Assembly: GCA_039583875.1 (NCBI GenBank)
Contig: CM077157.1
Span: forward strand, 75,888,346 to 75,952,345
Direction: 5' to 3'
Length of the DNA: 64,000 bases
DNA from: Platanthera guangdongensis
Taxonomy: Eukaryota > Streptophyta > Magnoliopsida > Asparagales > Orchidaceae
Below are positions 11,461-21,172 of the stretch, in pieces. Below the pieces are notes generated by a model, which saw nothing but the letters and a program-made list of their open reading frames with translations, was not told the origin of the DNA and did no database searches. Every line of letters starts with the position of its first letter. Position 1 is the first letter of the stretch. Position numbers and translations under genes: made by a program.

Positions 11461-12177
11461 CAGATCCCGCTGTCAGGCTCTCACCTAGCTGGCAGGGTAG
11501 GAAGTCACTCGGTGTCATCCTTGGCCTCGAGCAGATCCCGCTGTCAGGCTCTCACCTAGCTGGCAGGGCAGGAAGTCACTCGATGGTATTGATAGTGGAC
11601 CCCGAGCAGATCCCGCTGTCAGGCTCTCACCTAGCTGGCAGGGCAGGAAGTCACTCGGTGTCATCCTTGGCCTCGAGCATATCCCGCTGTCAGGCTCTCA
11701 CCTAGCAGGCAGGGCAGGAAGTCACTCGATGGTATTGATAGTGGACCCCGTGCAGATCCCGCTGTCAGGCTCTCACCTAGCTGGCAGGGCAGGCAATCAC
11801 TCGGTGTCATCCTTGGCCTCGAGAAGATCCCACTATCAGGCTCTCACCTAGCTGGCAGGGCAGGAAGTCACTCGATGGTATTGATAGTGGACCCCGAGCA
11901 GATGCCGCTGTCGGGCTCTCACCTAGCTGGCAGGGCAGGAAGTCACTCGGTGTCATCCTTGGCCTCGAGCAGATCCCGCTGTCAGGCTCTCACCTAGCTG
12001 ACTGGGCAGGAAGTCACTCGATGGTATTGATAGTGGATCCCGAGCAGATCCCGCTGTCAGGCTCTCACCTAGCTGGCAGGGCAGGAAGTCACTCGGTGTC
12101 ATCCTTGGCCTCGAGCAGATCCCGCTGTCAGGCTCTCACATAGCTGGTAGGGCTGGAAGTCACTCGGTGGTAGGGCT
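11461..12177 (+). repeat. Dimeric 71/75-bp tandem repeat in the Tat-1 3' region
   Basis: About ten monomers start at 11461, 11532, 11607, 11678, 11753, 11824, 11899, 11970, 12045 and 12117, so spacing alternates 71 and 75 bp. Each monomer shares a common half (cagatcccgctgtcaggctc ... ggaagtcactcg). The second half alternates between tgtcatccttggcctcga and atggtattgatagtggac, giving a 146-bp higher-order unit. The array ends abruptly where the Tekay-1 LTR begins. Tandem repeats in this position are known for Tat/Retand elements and can seed satellite DNA. Confidence 0.95.
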
Positions 12178-13282
12178 GAAACTCAAAGGAGCGACGGGGG
12201 ACGTTTTGGGCCAGTTTTGGGTTCTGGCTGCAGGCACACGGCCTGGGACACGAGCGTGTCCCAGGGCATGTCAAGCGTGTGTCGACACTCAGCCGGGAAG
12301 TCGATATTTTGAGCTCGACATTGTGTCGAGACTGGGCATACGGCCTGCGACACGGGAGTGTCGCAGGGCGTGTCGACCCGTGTCGACACTTAGCCAGTGA
12401 AGTTGACACTCTACGTTCGACGAAGTGTCGAGACATGGCACACGGCCTGTGACACGGGCGTGTCGTAGGGCGTGTCGACCCGTGTCGACACTCGTCCCGG
12501 GAAGTAGACACTCTGCTGACGATGTGTCGAGACAAGACACACGGCCTAGGACACGGGCGTGTCCAAGGCCGTGTCATTAGGTCGACGATCTTCGCTCGAC
12601 GAAGTGTCGAGTGTCGAGACCGTGTACACGGCCTGGAGCCCAGGCGTGTTGAGGTGACACGGGCAAGGACACGGGTGTGTCCTAGAACCCGTGCAGTGCT
12701 CGGGTTGTTTTCGGGGAAAAATGATGGGAGTACACGGCCGGCCACACGGCCGTGTCAGGTGGAACACAGGCGTGTCAGGTCGAACACGGGCGTGTTCGAT
12801 ACCCGTGTGAGGTTCCAGGCGAACCGATTTTGACGGCGAATGAGGCACACGACCCTGGACACGAGCGTGTGTCGGGCCGTGTGCGGTCCAGATTGGGCTT
12901 TTCAGTCCCGAATCAAAGCCGTTCATTTCTTTAATTGATGATCCAACGGCTGGGGGTTGTTCCTGAAGGGATATACCTGGGTTTGGACTTAGAAACCCTC
13001 ACTTTTCATAATTTATCATCTTTCTAAAAGCTTAGAGAGAGAGGAAAGCCAAGGAAGGAAGAAGGAGCTAGATCCGGCCATTGGAGGAGCTTCGAAGCTC
13101 CAAATCACGAGCCGACTCCGGATCCACGGAGGCAAAGCTAATACGGTGGTTTTCATCCGCTTACTTTTCCATGGCGCCAAAGAGGAATGCTAGGGTAATG
13201 ATTCTCTTCTTGAGCATGAGTAGCTCTCCTTCTTTGCATAGGAAGACCGCTCTCGCGAGTTTGCGGAGAGTTGGAGGCGTTC
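12178..13282 (+). repeat. Tekay-1 5' LTR, left piece
   Basis: Matches 32396-33502 of the 3' LTR from gaaactcaaaggagcg onward. The expected TGTAACGCCCC start is replaced by tandem-array-like sequence. It ends at the copia target site cgttc (13278-13282). It contains 101-bp internal repeats and a second half with repeated cacacggcc/ggccgtgtg dyads. Confidence 0.92.
12220..12630 (+). repeat. ~101-bp internal tandem repeats in Tekay-1 5' LTR, with GTGTCGACAC
   Basis: Three to four units anchored by perfect GTGTCGACAC at 12279, 12380 and 12482 (spacing 101-102). Each also has the dyad acacgg...gggcgtgtc and tgtcgagac. The fourth unit, to about 12625, is diverged. The same block recurs in the 3' LTR at 32440-32840. 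Confidence 0.88.
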
Positions 13283-13426
13283 TGTTGGGTACATTGGTCA
13301 AATGTACCTGATTTGAAGAAGCCTCACCTAACTCAATGATATACATCATAGTGTATTTGATGTTTGTTTGAGTTACTTGTGCAGGTTAGGAATACACTGG
13401 ACTGAAGCTAAAAATTCTAAGTCCAT

Positions 13427-14302
13427 GTGTCGACACCCAGAGGGAAAGTGTCGACACTTGAGAAAGCTTGTGTCGACACCCAGACAAGCAGTGTCGACAC
13501 TTGGAGTCATTGTGTCGACACCTGGGAAGAAGAGTCGACACCAGTCAGAAAGTGTCGACACTTGGAGCTGTGTCGACACTCAGTGAAGAAGAATGCAGAA
13601 AAGCTGTGTCGACACTTAGCAGAAGTGTCGACACCTAGAAGAGCTGAGTCAACACCACAAAGTGTCAACACTTGAAGTAAGTGTCGACACTCAGCAAAAG
13701 TCTGCAGAATCTAAGTACAAGTGTCGACACTCAACACAATGTGTCGACACTATGCAGAAGAGTCAGCATTTGAAGTAAGTGTCGACACTCAGCACAATGT
13801 GTCGACACACAACCAGAGGAGTCAACACTTGAAGAAAGTGTCGACACTCAGCACAATGTGTCGACACTTAGTTGAAGACTCTACACTTGAAGAAAGTGTC
13901 GACACAAAGAGCTGTGTCGACATTTAGTAAAGATCAGAAAAGTTACAAAATATTCTAAGTACAAGTGTCGACACTAAAGGAATGTGTCGACACTCAGCTG
14001 AAGAAACAAAAGTGAAGACTTGTGTCGACACCAAGAAGCAGTGTCGACACTTGACAGTTTCAACACATAAAGTTGTGTCGACACAAAGGAGTTGTGTCGA
14101 CACTTAGAAGAATACAGTTGCAGAATGAAGTACAAGTACTTGTGTCGACACTCAATTTCAGTGTCGACACATGCAGAAGAAACTGTGTCGAGACATACAA
14201 GGAATTGTGTCGACACCTTGTAGACTTGTGTCGACACTTATACAACATGTGTCGACACTTGGCCTATAAGTGTCGACACTTAAGAACAGAAAGTCTCGAC
14301 AC
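13427..14302. repeat. GTGTCGACAC palindrome array (5' LTR U3)
   Basis: I count about 29 perfect GTGTCGACAC in 876 bp. Several extend to longer perfect palindromes such as taagtgtcgacactta. Decayed forms include gtgtcaacac, gagtcgacac, gtgtcgagac and gtctcgacac. Spacing is 15-45 bp with no fixed period. The array lies 135 bp upstream of the TATA box. Confidence 0.97.
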
Positions 14303-14436
14303 TATCTGACAGTTAGAAGAATTTCAAGAAGTGACTGGTTGACAAGACAGCTGCCGATCCAGCCGGTCTACATCAACTGTCAGTGATATCAGAAGTCTGT
14401 TATGAACCGGACCAGCCGGTTACCATGAAGGAAGCC

Positions 14437-14444
14437 TATAAATA
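14437..14444 (+). promoter_or_regulatory. TATA box of young copia 5' LTR
   Basis: TATAAATA in cctataaataggcac, the likely core promoter for the genomic RNA. Confidence 0.75.
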
Positions 14445-15342
14445 GGCACTCATAGTCTACAGAAGATATGATTGAGATTAAGAGATTGATTGTTGAAGTA
14501 ATATAGAAGTGGTTGACAAAGTTTTTACAGAGAGAGTTCAGATCTTTGTAAAAGTGATAGATTGAGGATCAACACAAGAAGATCTTGCTGTGCATCAGCA
14601 GATCTAAGAAGTTGGAGAGAGAGAGCTCCAACTAAGTATTCAGTCTTTGGAACTAAGGCTGAGAAGAAGAATTCAGAGTCTTCTGGATTTCAAGAAGCAG
14701 AGGTCAAGGAACAACTGCAGAAGATTCAGACTAATTCAGTTCTAATCAAGAAGCTTTGAAGGAAGCTAAGTCAGTTTGGATCTAACTGAGTTCTTCCAAG
14801 AACTCTTCAAGAATCTCTCAACTCCTCTCCTATTTCTGAGTTGTAGAGTTATCTACTTTACTTTTTATTTTAAATTGTAGGATCCATTGGATCTGAGAGA
14901 ATTGTAAGCCTATTTTATAAAGGCTGAGGGTAGGGCTTGGTTGCCTGAGTGTAGGAGTTGAAGAACTCTGAGTGTAGGCCTTAATTGGCTGAGTGTAGGC
15001 CTAGGTGGCTGAGTGTAGGCCTTTTGGCTGAGTGTAAGGCTTTGGGCCTGAGGTAGGAACCTAGTTTGGTTCTGAGTTAGTGGAGAAGTTTGGCCGAATC
15101 TAGTACACTGCTAGATAGGCGAAGGGGGAAAGTGGATGTACCCAAAGATTGGGGAACCACTATAAATTAGTGTGTTTGCTGTGGTGTGCTGTGCTGTGCT
15201 GTGAATTAATTGTTTGATTTCTGTAATTGCTGTTAGCTGTAGTAATCTGTGAAATAATTGTTGTGCTGCCAACAAAGTTTTAAAAAGGTTTAGGTCACCT
15301 ATTCACCCCCCCTCTAGGTGTTTAGGTACCATATCTTTCAAG

Positions 15343-15360
15343 TGGTATCAGAGGGAGGTT
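15343..15360 (+). promoter_or_regulatory. Primer-binding site (initiator tRNA-Met)
   Basis: TGGTATCAGAGGGAGGTT two bases after the LTR end, complementary to the 3' end of initiator tRNA-Met. Minus-strand cDNA synthesis would start here. Confidence 0.9.
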
Positions 15361-15445
15361 CCTCAAAAAGGACTAACTGTCTGAGGAGATCCAGTTTGGC
15401 AGATTCAGTATAAGTCAGGAAACAGTTTCAAGAAAATCAAGAAAC

Positions 15446-17485
15446 ATGGGATCTTCAGAGAATCACAAGGAATTGGGTTCAATGAAACTGCCCATATGCA
15501 GAAAAGAGATATTTGGAATCTGGAAAGAAAGGGTAAGGCTGTTCATGGAGGCCTCTGACCCTAGGATCTACATCACAGTCAAGGAAGGGCCTTATGTGCC
15601 CATGAAGATTTCAGTCTTGGATGCTACACAGAGAACTCCAAAGGATTTTTCTGAGATGACCAAGGATGAGATTGTCCTAGCTACAATGGACAAAAGGGCA
15701 CAGAACATCATAGTTAGTGCAATTGATGATGCCACCTTCCAGAACCTCATTCACTGTAAAACAGCAAAAGAAATGTGGGATACCCTCATTGTCTACATGG
15801 AAGGTTCTGAAGAAGTAAGACAAGATAGGAAATCCTTGCTTAATCAAGAATATGAGAGCTTTAGGCAAGGAAGAGGAGATAGCATCACTGAATGCTACAA
15901 AAAGTTCTACAGAATTGTTAATGAACTCATGTCCTATGGAAGGGAGTTCACAAACTATGAATTGAATGATAAGTTCTTGAGGTCCCTAACCAAAGATTGG
16001 GACACTAAGATCTGTGCCATCAGAGAAATGGCAAAGTTGGGAGAAATTCCTCCTCCCACACTGTTTGGCAAGTTGTTATCTTATGAGATGCAATTGTCAG
16101 TAAGAAAAGAGGAGGAAAAGTCAACAAGGACTGAACACAGGGAAAGGACTGTTGCCTTTAAGTCAGAAGTACCTAGAAAGAACAGGACTAAGTCATCAAC
16201 TCCTCCTCCAGAGGTAGTTGAATCAGATTCTGATGAGTCTGTTAGCACTAAATCTACAAGCAGTGAAAGTGATGAAGACTTTGCTGCATTTACCAGACAT
16301 TTTCAGAAATTCCTGAAGAAGAAACAGTGGAAGTCCAGACCTTCTTTTTCCAAAGGGAAAGAAGTTCAGTATCAGGAGAAGAAGCCTTCAAAGAAGGACA
16401 AGAAAAGGACAAAGACTAGCAAGGCAACTGGGTCTAAGATTGTGTGTTACTGCTGCAATAGACAGGGTCATGTAATTGCAGATTGTCCTGAAAGAAGGAA
16501 AGAATCCAGTGACAAAAAGAAGACTCACTTCAAAGGAAAGAAGGAGAAGTCCTTTGTTGCAAAGAATGAGAAGACTCTTTCAGATATTTCTTCTTCAGAC
16601 ACTGAGACAGATGCTGAAGCCTATATAGGGCTATTTACTGAAGAAGAAGAAGAGTTTATGCAGATCATGGAATCAATCTATGATCAAGAAGAGGTTCAGT
16701 GCCAAGGACTAATGGCGTTGACTGAAAGTACCAAAATCCTGGAGCAGCCAGGACCTAGTCAGGTACAAAGTCCAACTCCAAGTTCAGATTCCAGTTCTAG
16801 TTCAGAGTCAGAATCATCTTCATCAAGTGATGGAAGTGATTCTGAATCTGAGGGAGATATTCATCAGCTCTTAGATGAATACCAAGTACTGTTGCAAGCC
16901 TATAAGAAAAGCAAGATCCTAGCCAAAAGTCAGGCAAAGGAGATTGCTGATCTCAAGGCAGCTGCAACAGATTTTGAGAAGGAGTATGATCAAAAACTGA
17001 ATGAAGTAGCCAGGCTGAAACACATTACTGTGATTCAGATGGGTACTATTACATTTAAAAATGATCAAATTAAGTTGCTGGAGATCAATCTCCAGAAGGA
17101 AAAAGAGCTAGTTGCTAGGTTTTCAAAACCTAAATCAGTGCTACCCTTGATTGATGAATTTGTTCATCATAAAGGAAAGGCTGGATTGGGTTTTGTTATG
17201 CCTGTGAGGACTGTTCAGGATCAGTCCAAGTCCAAGGGCAAAGCCCCAACATTCAACAAGGCTGCTGTGGTCAAGACAGCAAAGGTTGTACCTAAGCAAA
17301 GGTACAACAAGTTTGAATGCTGGTGTTGTGGCAAGGTTGGCCACTTTGCCTTGGATTGTTGGCACAATGCCAGTGCCAAGTTGAGTAGCAAGTTACCTAT
17401 TGGAAAGCCAGCAGGTAGCTATGTCAAATTGCAAACTAACAATCACCAAGGACCCAAGTTTACTTTGGGTTCTAAGGTTCATTAA
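15446..17485 (+). CDS. gag: copia Gag, intact, 679 aa
   Basis: Structural polyprotein of the young SIRE element, forming the cytoplasmic particle and packaging RNA. The ATG is the first after the PBS (MGSSENHKELGSMKLPICRK), as in the minus-strand copy. Residues 1-230 are capsid-like (UBN2-type helical region with MWDTLIVYMEGSEEVRQDR and the DKFLRSLTKDWDTK stretch). Basic and serine/acidic linkers follow. A CX2CX4HX4C knuckle (CYCCNRQGHVIADC) starts near residue 334, a Ser/Glu-rich and coiled-coil region lies about 440-560, and a second knuckle (CWCCGKVGHFALDC) near residue 625. The length fits SIRE-type gags, which are longer than usual copia gags. It ends in TAA 17483-17485, in frame with pol six bases further on. 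Confidence 0.95.
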   Translation: MGSSENHKELGSMKLPICRKEIFGIWKERVRLFMEASDPRIYITVKEGPYVPMKISVLDATQRTPKDFSEMTKDEIVLATMDKRAQNIIVSAIDDATFQNLIHCKTAKEMWDTLIVYMEGSEEVRQDRKSLLNQEYESFRQGRGDSITECYKKFYRIVNELMSYGREFTNYELNDKFLRSLTKDWDTKICAIREMAKLGEIPPPTLFGKLLSYEMQLSVRKEEEKSTRTEHRERTVAFKSEVPRKNRTKSSTPPPEVVESDSDESVSTKSTSSESDEDFAAFTRHFQKFLKKKQWKSRPSFSKGKEVQYQEKKPSKKDKKRTKTSKATGSKIVCYCCNRQGHVIADCPERRKESSDKKKTHFKGKKEKSFVAKNEKTLSDISSSDTETDAEAYIGLFTEEEEEFMQIMESIYDQEEVQCQGLMALTESTKILEQPGPSQVQSPTPSSDSSSSSESESSSSSDGSDSESEGDIHQLLDEYQVLLQAYKKSKILAKSQAKEIADLKAAATDFEKEYDQKLNEVARLKHITVIQMGTITFKNDQIKLLEINLQKEKELVARFSKPKSVLPLIDEFVHHKGKAGLGFVMPVRTVQDQSKSKGKAPTFNKAAVVKTAKVVPKQRYNKFECWCCGKVGHFALDCWHNASAKLSSKLPIGKPAGSYVKLQTNNHQGPKFTLGSKVH

Positions 17486-17497
17486 TTTGTTTTGCAG
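17483..17497 (+). promoter_or_regulatory. gag/pol junction: in-frame TAA followed by TTTGTTTTGCAG
   Basis: Gag and pol share one frame, separated only by TAA at 17483-17485. There is no ATG in pol until the HMTG motif beyond the protease active site. The bases after the stop, TTTGTTTTGCAG then GTG, look like a 3' splice site ending exactly on a codon boundary. The older copy keeps both features (TAA at 2630-2632, then TCTGTTTTGCAGGTG). So pol must come from stop-codon readthrough or from a spliced RNA; the sequence cannot decide which. Confidence 0.6.
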
Positions 17498-20400
17498 GTG
17501 AATCCAAGTGACCATACCCCTACATGGTACTTGGATAGTGGTTGTTCCAGACACATGACTGGAACTAGGGGACTACTGAAGGACTACATCCCAATCAAAA
17601 ATGGTCCAAAGGTGACCTTTGGTGGTTCTGAAAAAGGAATCATCAAAGGGTTTGGTAACATTTCTTCTAACCTTGTTACCATTACTAAAGTGGCTTATGT
17701 TAAAGGTTTGAAACACAACCTCATTAGTATAAGTCAATTAAGTGATGTAGGGTATGACATCTCATTTATTAAAAATGGTTGTCATATCAAGAGGTCAAGT
17801 GATCAAGAGATCATTTTGACTGGATATAGAAAGAGAAATGTCTACTGCTTAGACATTATGGTTGAGAACAATTGTTCTCCAGTCTGTCTTGTAGCTGATG
17901 AGACAGTCTCTCAATGTGTCAAATGGCACAAGAGGCTTGCTCATCTTAATTACAAGACTATTGGCAAACTCTTTAGTAAAGAGTTAGTGAGGAATGGTCC
18001 TCAAGTTAAGTGTGTCAAAGATGGCATTTGCTCAGCTTGTCAAAAGGGCAAGCAGACTAAATCCACCTTTAGAAGCTTAGACAACAAAGATGCTGTGAGG
18101 TGTTTATACCTCTTGCATATGGATCTATTTGGTCCAATGCCAGTTCACAGCTTAGGTAGGAAGGTCTACACCTTTGTAGTTGTTGATGACTACTCAAGGT
18201 TTTCCTGGGTGTTCTTCTTAAAGCAGAAATCTGAAACACCTAGTGTCTTCTATAGTTTTGTTAAGCAAATTCAGAATGAATTGAACTGTACAGTGGTCAA
18301 AATTAGAAGTGACCATGGTACTGAGTTTCAGTCTGAAAGCATGACAAAGCTGTGTGAAGACTATGGGATATTTCAAGAATTCTCTTCACCTAGAACACCT
18401 CAGCAAAATGGCATTGCTGAAAGGAAAAATAGGACCTTGATAGAGGCTGGTAGAACCCTATTAAGTGATTCATCACTGCCAGAATATTTCTGGGCTGAAG
18501 CAGTTAACACTGCATGCCATGTGATAAATAGGGCTACCATCACTAAAAGGTTAAACAAGACCCCCTATGAAGTAGTGAAAGGCAGGAAACCAAATCTGTC
18601 CTATTTTAGGATCTTTGGTTGTAAATGCTTCATACTTAACAATGGGAAGTCTTACTTAACTAAGTTTGCTGCCAAGTCCCAAGAGGGAGTGTTTGTTGGG
18701 TACAGCAATAATAGTAAGGCTTATAGAGTCTACAACTTGACCACACAAGTTGTAGAGGAGTCTGTGCATGTAGTTTTTGATGAAACACAACTAATTAACA
18801 ATGAGTTGTCTAGTAGTGTGTGCAGCCCTACAGGTCTTACTAAGAAGATGGACAAGCTAACCATAGAAGATGTACCTGCTGCAAGACAGCAAGTAGAAGA
18901 AGATGGCTTATGTCCAGGGGGAGAACTACATGTACAAGGAGCTGTTGAAGTACAAGGAACTCAGCTTGATGAAGATGCTGAAGAAGTTCAACCAGAAGTA
19001 AGGATGCCTCCAGCCAACAGGCATCTAAGAGATCATCCAGTAGAGCTGATCATTGGAGATCCAAGACAAGGTGTTCAGACAAGGAGCAGAAATCAGAATG
19101 CTGTAGCATATTCAAGTTTTCTGTCTCAAATAGAACCAAAGAAATTTGAAGAAGCTATACTAGATCCACAGTGGACTGAAGCAATGCAGGAGGAGCTTAA
19201 TCAGTTCAAAAGATGCAAGGTGTGGGATCTGGTTCCTAAGCCTAAAGATCACAATGTGATAGGAACAAAGTGGATCTACAGGAACAAGTTAGATGAACAA
19301 GGTGTCATCATTAAGAATAAGGCAAGACTGGTTGCAAAAGGATATAGGCAAGAAGAAGGTATTGATTTTGATCAAACCTTTGCTCCAGTAGCCAGACTGG
19401 AAGCCATAAGGATGTTCTTGGCCTATGCAACCTACCAAGGATTCAAAGTATACCAAATGGATGTGAAGTCAGCATTCCTTAATGGTAATTTAAAAGAAGA
19501 AGTATATGTGGAGCAGCCTTCAGGTTTTGTTGATTCTACTCTTCCACATTATGTCTATAGACTTAGGAAAGCATTGTATGGGTTAAAGCAAGCTCCTAGA
19601 GCTTGGTATGAAACCCTATCTAGTTTCCTCATTGAGAACAAGTTCACAAGGGGGAAAATAGATAAGACTCTATTCCTTAGGGAATCTAGAGGCAAAGTAA
19701 TACTTGTCCAAATATATGTAGATGACATTATATTTGGGTCTACTGAAAGTAGCCTTTGCAAAAAGTTTGCAAAGCTTATGCAGAGTCAATTTGAAATGAG
19801 TAGTATGGGAGAACTGAAGTTTTTCTTGGGTCTCCAAGTTAAACAGACTGAAAGTGGTCTATCCATATGTCAGTCTAAGTTCACCCTAGAACTCATAAGG
19901 AAATATGGTATGGATTCCTCCAGTACCATGAAGACTCCTATGGGGTCAAGTATGTCTCTAAGCAAGGATGATGCAGGGAAACCTGTAGATGAAACCTTGT
20001 ATAGAGGGATAGTTGGCTCCCTACTATACTTGACTGCAAGTAGGCCTGACATTATGTATGCTACATGTGTTTGTGCCAGGTATCAAGCCTGCCCCAAAGA
20101 ATCTCACTTGACTGCAGTCAAGAGAATCTTGAGATATCTAAAGGGCACACCCTATCTAGGCCTTTGGTACCCTAGGAATGGAGATTTTGATCTAACAGGC
20201 TATTCAGATGCAGACTTTGCAGGATGCAAAGAAGATAGAAAGAGCACAACTGGATCCTGTCAGTTCCTAGGTGGAAGACTCATTTCATGGAGTAGTAAGA
20301 AGCAAACCAGTGTGGCCATCTCCACAGCTGAGTCAGAATATGTAGCTGCAGGAAGTTGCTGTGCTCAACTTCTGTGGATTCAACATCAGCTAGAAGACTA

Positions 20401-20659
20401 TGGATGTCAGGTAAGTAGAACTCCACTTTATTGTGATTCTACTAGTGCTATTTCAATAGCTAACAACCCTGTATCACATAGTAGAACTAAACATATAGAG
20501 ATTAAATATCACTTTCTTAGGGAGCATGTAGAAAGAAATGATATTGCACTTGAATATGTTAGAACTGATAATCAGATAGCTGATATGTTCACTAAGCCCT
20601 TAGATGAAGCTAAGTTTAATAGGTTCAAAATTGAACTAGGTATGATAAACTTAGATTAA
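17492..20659 (+). CDS. pol: copia Pol, intact, 1055 aa
   Basis: Polyprotein with all four enzymes and no internal stop. Protease: [13 protein letters not shown] at residues 12-24 (DSG active site). GAG-pre-integrase zinc region about 144-195 ([21 protein letters not shown]). Integrase core: [16 protein letters not shown] and [14 protein letters not shown] supply D, D and E. Reverse transcriptase about 560-800: [35 protein letters not shown], and YVDD at 742-745. RNase H about 900-1040: [32 protein letters not shown], then a C-terminal end [13 protein letters not shown] typical of copia. The frame opens right after the gag TAA; 17492 is only the first possible TTG and not a proven start. The protein should be released as part of Gag-Pol. 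Confidence 0.95.
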   Translation: MQVNPSDHTPTWYLDSGCSRHMTGTRGLLKDYIPIKNGPKVTFGGSEKGIIKGFGNISSNLVTITKVAYVKGLKHNLISISQLSDVGYDISFIKNGCHIKRSSDQEIILTGYRKRNVYCLDIMVENNCSPVCLVADETVSQCVKWHKRLAHLNYKTIGKLFSKELVRNGPQVKCVKDGICSACQKGKQTKSTFRSLDNKDAVRCLYLLHMDLFGPMPVHSLGRKVYTFVVVDDYSRFSWVFFLKQKSETPSVFYSFVKQIQNELNCTVVKIRSDHGTEFQSESMTKLCEDYGIFQEFSSPRTPQQNGIAERKNRTLIEAGRTLLSDSSLPEYFWAEAVNTACHVINRATITKRLNKTPYEVVKGRKPNLSYFRIFGCKCFILNNGKSYLTKFAAKSQEGVFVGYSNNSKAYRVYNLTTQVVEESVHVVFDETQLINNELSSSVCSPTGLTKKMDKLTIEDVPAARQQVEEDGLCPGGELHVQGAVEVQGTQLDEDAEEVQPEVRMPPANRHLRDHPVELIIGDPRQGVQTRSRNQNAVAYSSFLSQIEPKKFEEAILDPQWTEAMQEELNQFKRCKVWDLVPKPKDHNVIGTKWIYRNKLDEQGVIIKNKARLVAKGYRQEEGIDFDQTFAPVARLEAIRMFLAYATYQGFKVYQMDVKSAFLNGNLKEEVYVEQPSGFVDSTLPHYVYRLRKALYGLKQAPRAWYETLSSFLIENKFTRGKIDKTLFLRESRGKVILVQIYVDDIIFGSTESSLCKKFAKLMQSQFEMSSMGELKFFLGLQVKQTESGLSICQSKFTLELIRKYGMDSSSTMKTPMGSSMSLSKDDAGKPVDETLYRGIVGSLLYLTASRPDIMYATCVCARYQACPKESHLTAVKRILRYLKGTPYLGLWYPRNGDFDLTGYSDADFAGCKEDRKSTTGSCQFLGGRLISWSSKKQTSVAISTAESEYVAAGSCCAQLLWIQHQLEDYGCQVSRTPLYCDSTSAISIANNPVSHSRTKHIEIKYHFLREHVERNDIALEYVRTDNQIADMFTKPLDEAKFNRFKIELGMINLD

Positions 20660-20691
20660 GTATACAGAACAAAAATTGGCTAAGTAAAAAG

Positions 20692-21138
20692 GTGTCGACA
20701 CATAGACAAGTCTATGTCGACACAGAATAGTAAGTGTCGACACTTCAGGAAAATGGTGTCGACACATCTAGGAAGTTAGTGTCGACACTTCAGAATGTTA
20801 GTGTCGACACATGTCGAGTAGGTGTCGACACATCCAATAAAGTGTCGACACTTAAGTTTTACTCAGAATTTTTCTAAGTAAAGTCTCGACTACATGTCGA
20901 GTATAGTGGTGTCGACACTTCACCAAGTGTCGACACATAAAATCTGTTGACTAAACTTGTGTCGACACATGTGTGTCGAGACATTATAAGTCAGTGTCGA
21001 CACTTATTGACAGTGTCGACACATCTTTAGAAATTCATCCCGCCTGTTCGTCTTCAAACAAGAAAAGTATAAATAGGGTTCTGTTTGTGTTTGTCGACAC
21101 GCTTTCAGAGTCTCGAGACTAAACTCCTGTGTCGACAT
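20692..21138. repeat. GTGTCGACAC palindrome cluster between pol and ORF3
   Basis: About 12 perfect GTGTCGACAC plus variants (tgtcgagac, tctcgactac, gtctcgagac) in 450 bp between the pol stop and ORF3, the same motif as in the LTRs. A TATAAATA at 21069-21076 (agtataaatagggttc) about 100 bp before the ORF3 ATG could be a separate promoter. Confidence 0.92.
21069..21076 (+). promoter_or_regulatory. Possible internal TATA box upstream of ORF3
   Basis: TATAAATA downstream of the palindrome cluster and 97 bp before ATG 21173, repeating the array-then-TATA arrangement of the LTR. It suggests separate transcription of ORF3; this is inference. Confidence 0.45.
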
Positions 21139-21172
21139 TTCTCTTCTCTAAAGACTAATTCTCAAAACCCTA

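Larger units (their letters stand above)
6646..12177 (+). mobile_element. Ty3/gypsy Tat-lineage element (Tat-1), left part
   Basis: Plus-strand Tat element. Its 5' LTR and gag start lie left of the copia insertion, outside the window. Visible in order: gag C-terminal part, zinc motif, protease, reverse transcriptase, RNase H, a second archaeal-type RNase H, integrase, then a tandem repeat array. The second RNase H between RNase H and integrase is the hallmark of the Tat lineage, and tandem repeats downstream of pol are known from Tat/Retand-type elements. The right part, with antisense genes and LTR, continues at 34693 beyond the Tekay-1 insertion. That continuity is inferred, not proven. Confidence 0.85.
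13283..15340 (+). repeat. 5' LTR of the young copia
   Basis: 2058 bp, TG...CA. U3 holds the palindrome array (13427-14302). TATAAATA is at 14437-14444. Downstream R/U5 has repeated ggctgagtgtaggc pieces (about 14935-15035) and ends ctttca. Short reading frames here with VDT/CRH repeats are artefacts of the palindromes. Confidence 0.97.

Noticed and set aside
12128..12934. Arg/Thr-rich frames in the Tekay LTR repeats
   Set aside because: They are repeated dyad sequence read in several frames on both strands and appear identically in the 3' LTR; no coding signal.
13427..14302. CRISPR-like array of short repeats and spacers
   Set aside because: The repeat is a 10-bp palindrome with irregular spacing inside a plant LTR that is duplicated at both ends of a copia; CRISPR repeats are longer and regularly spaced, and no cas genes are present.
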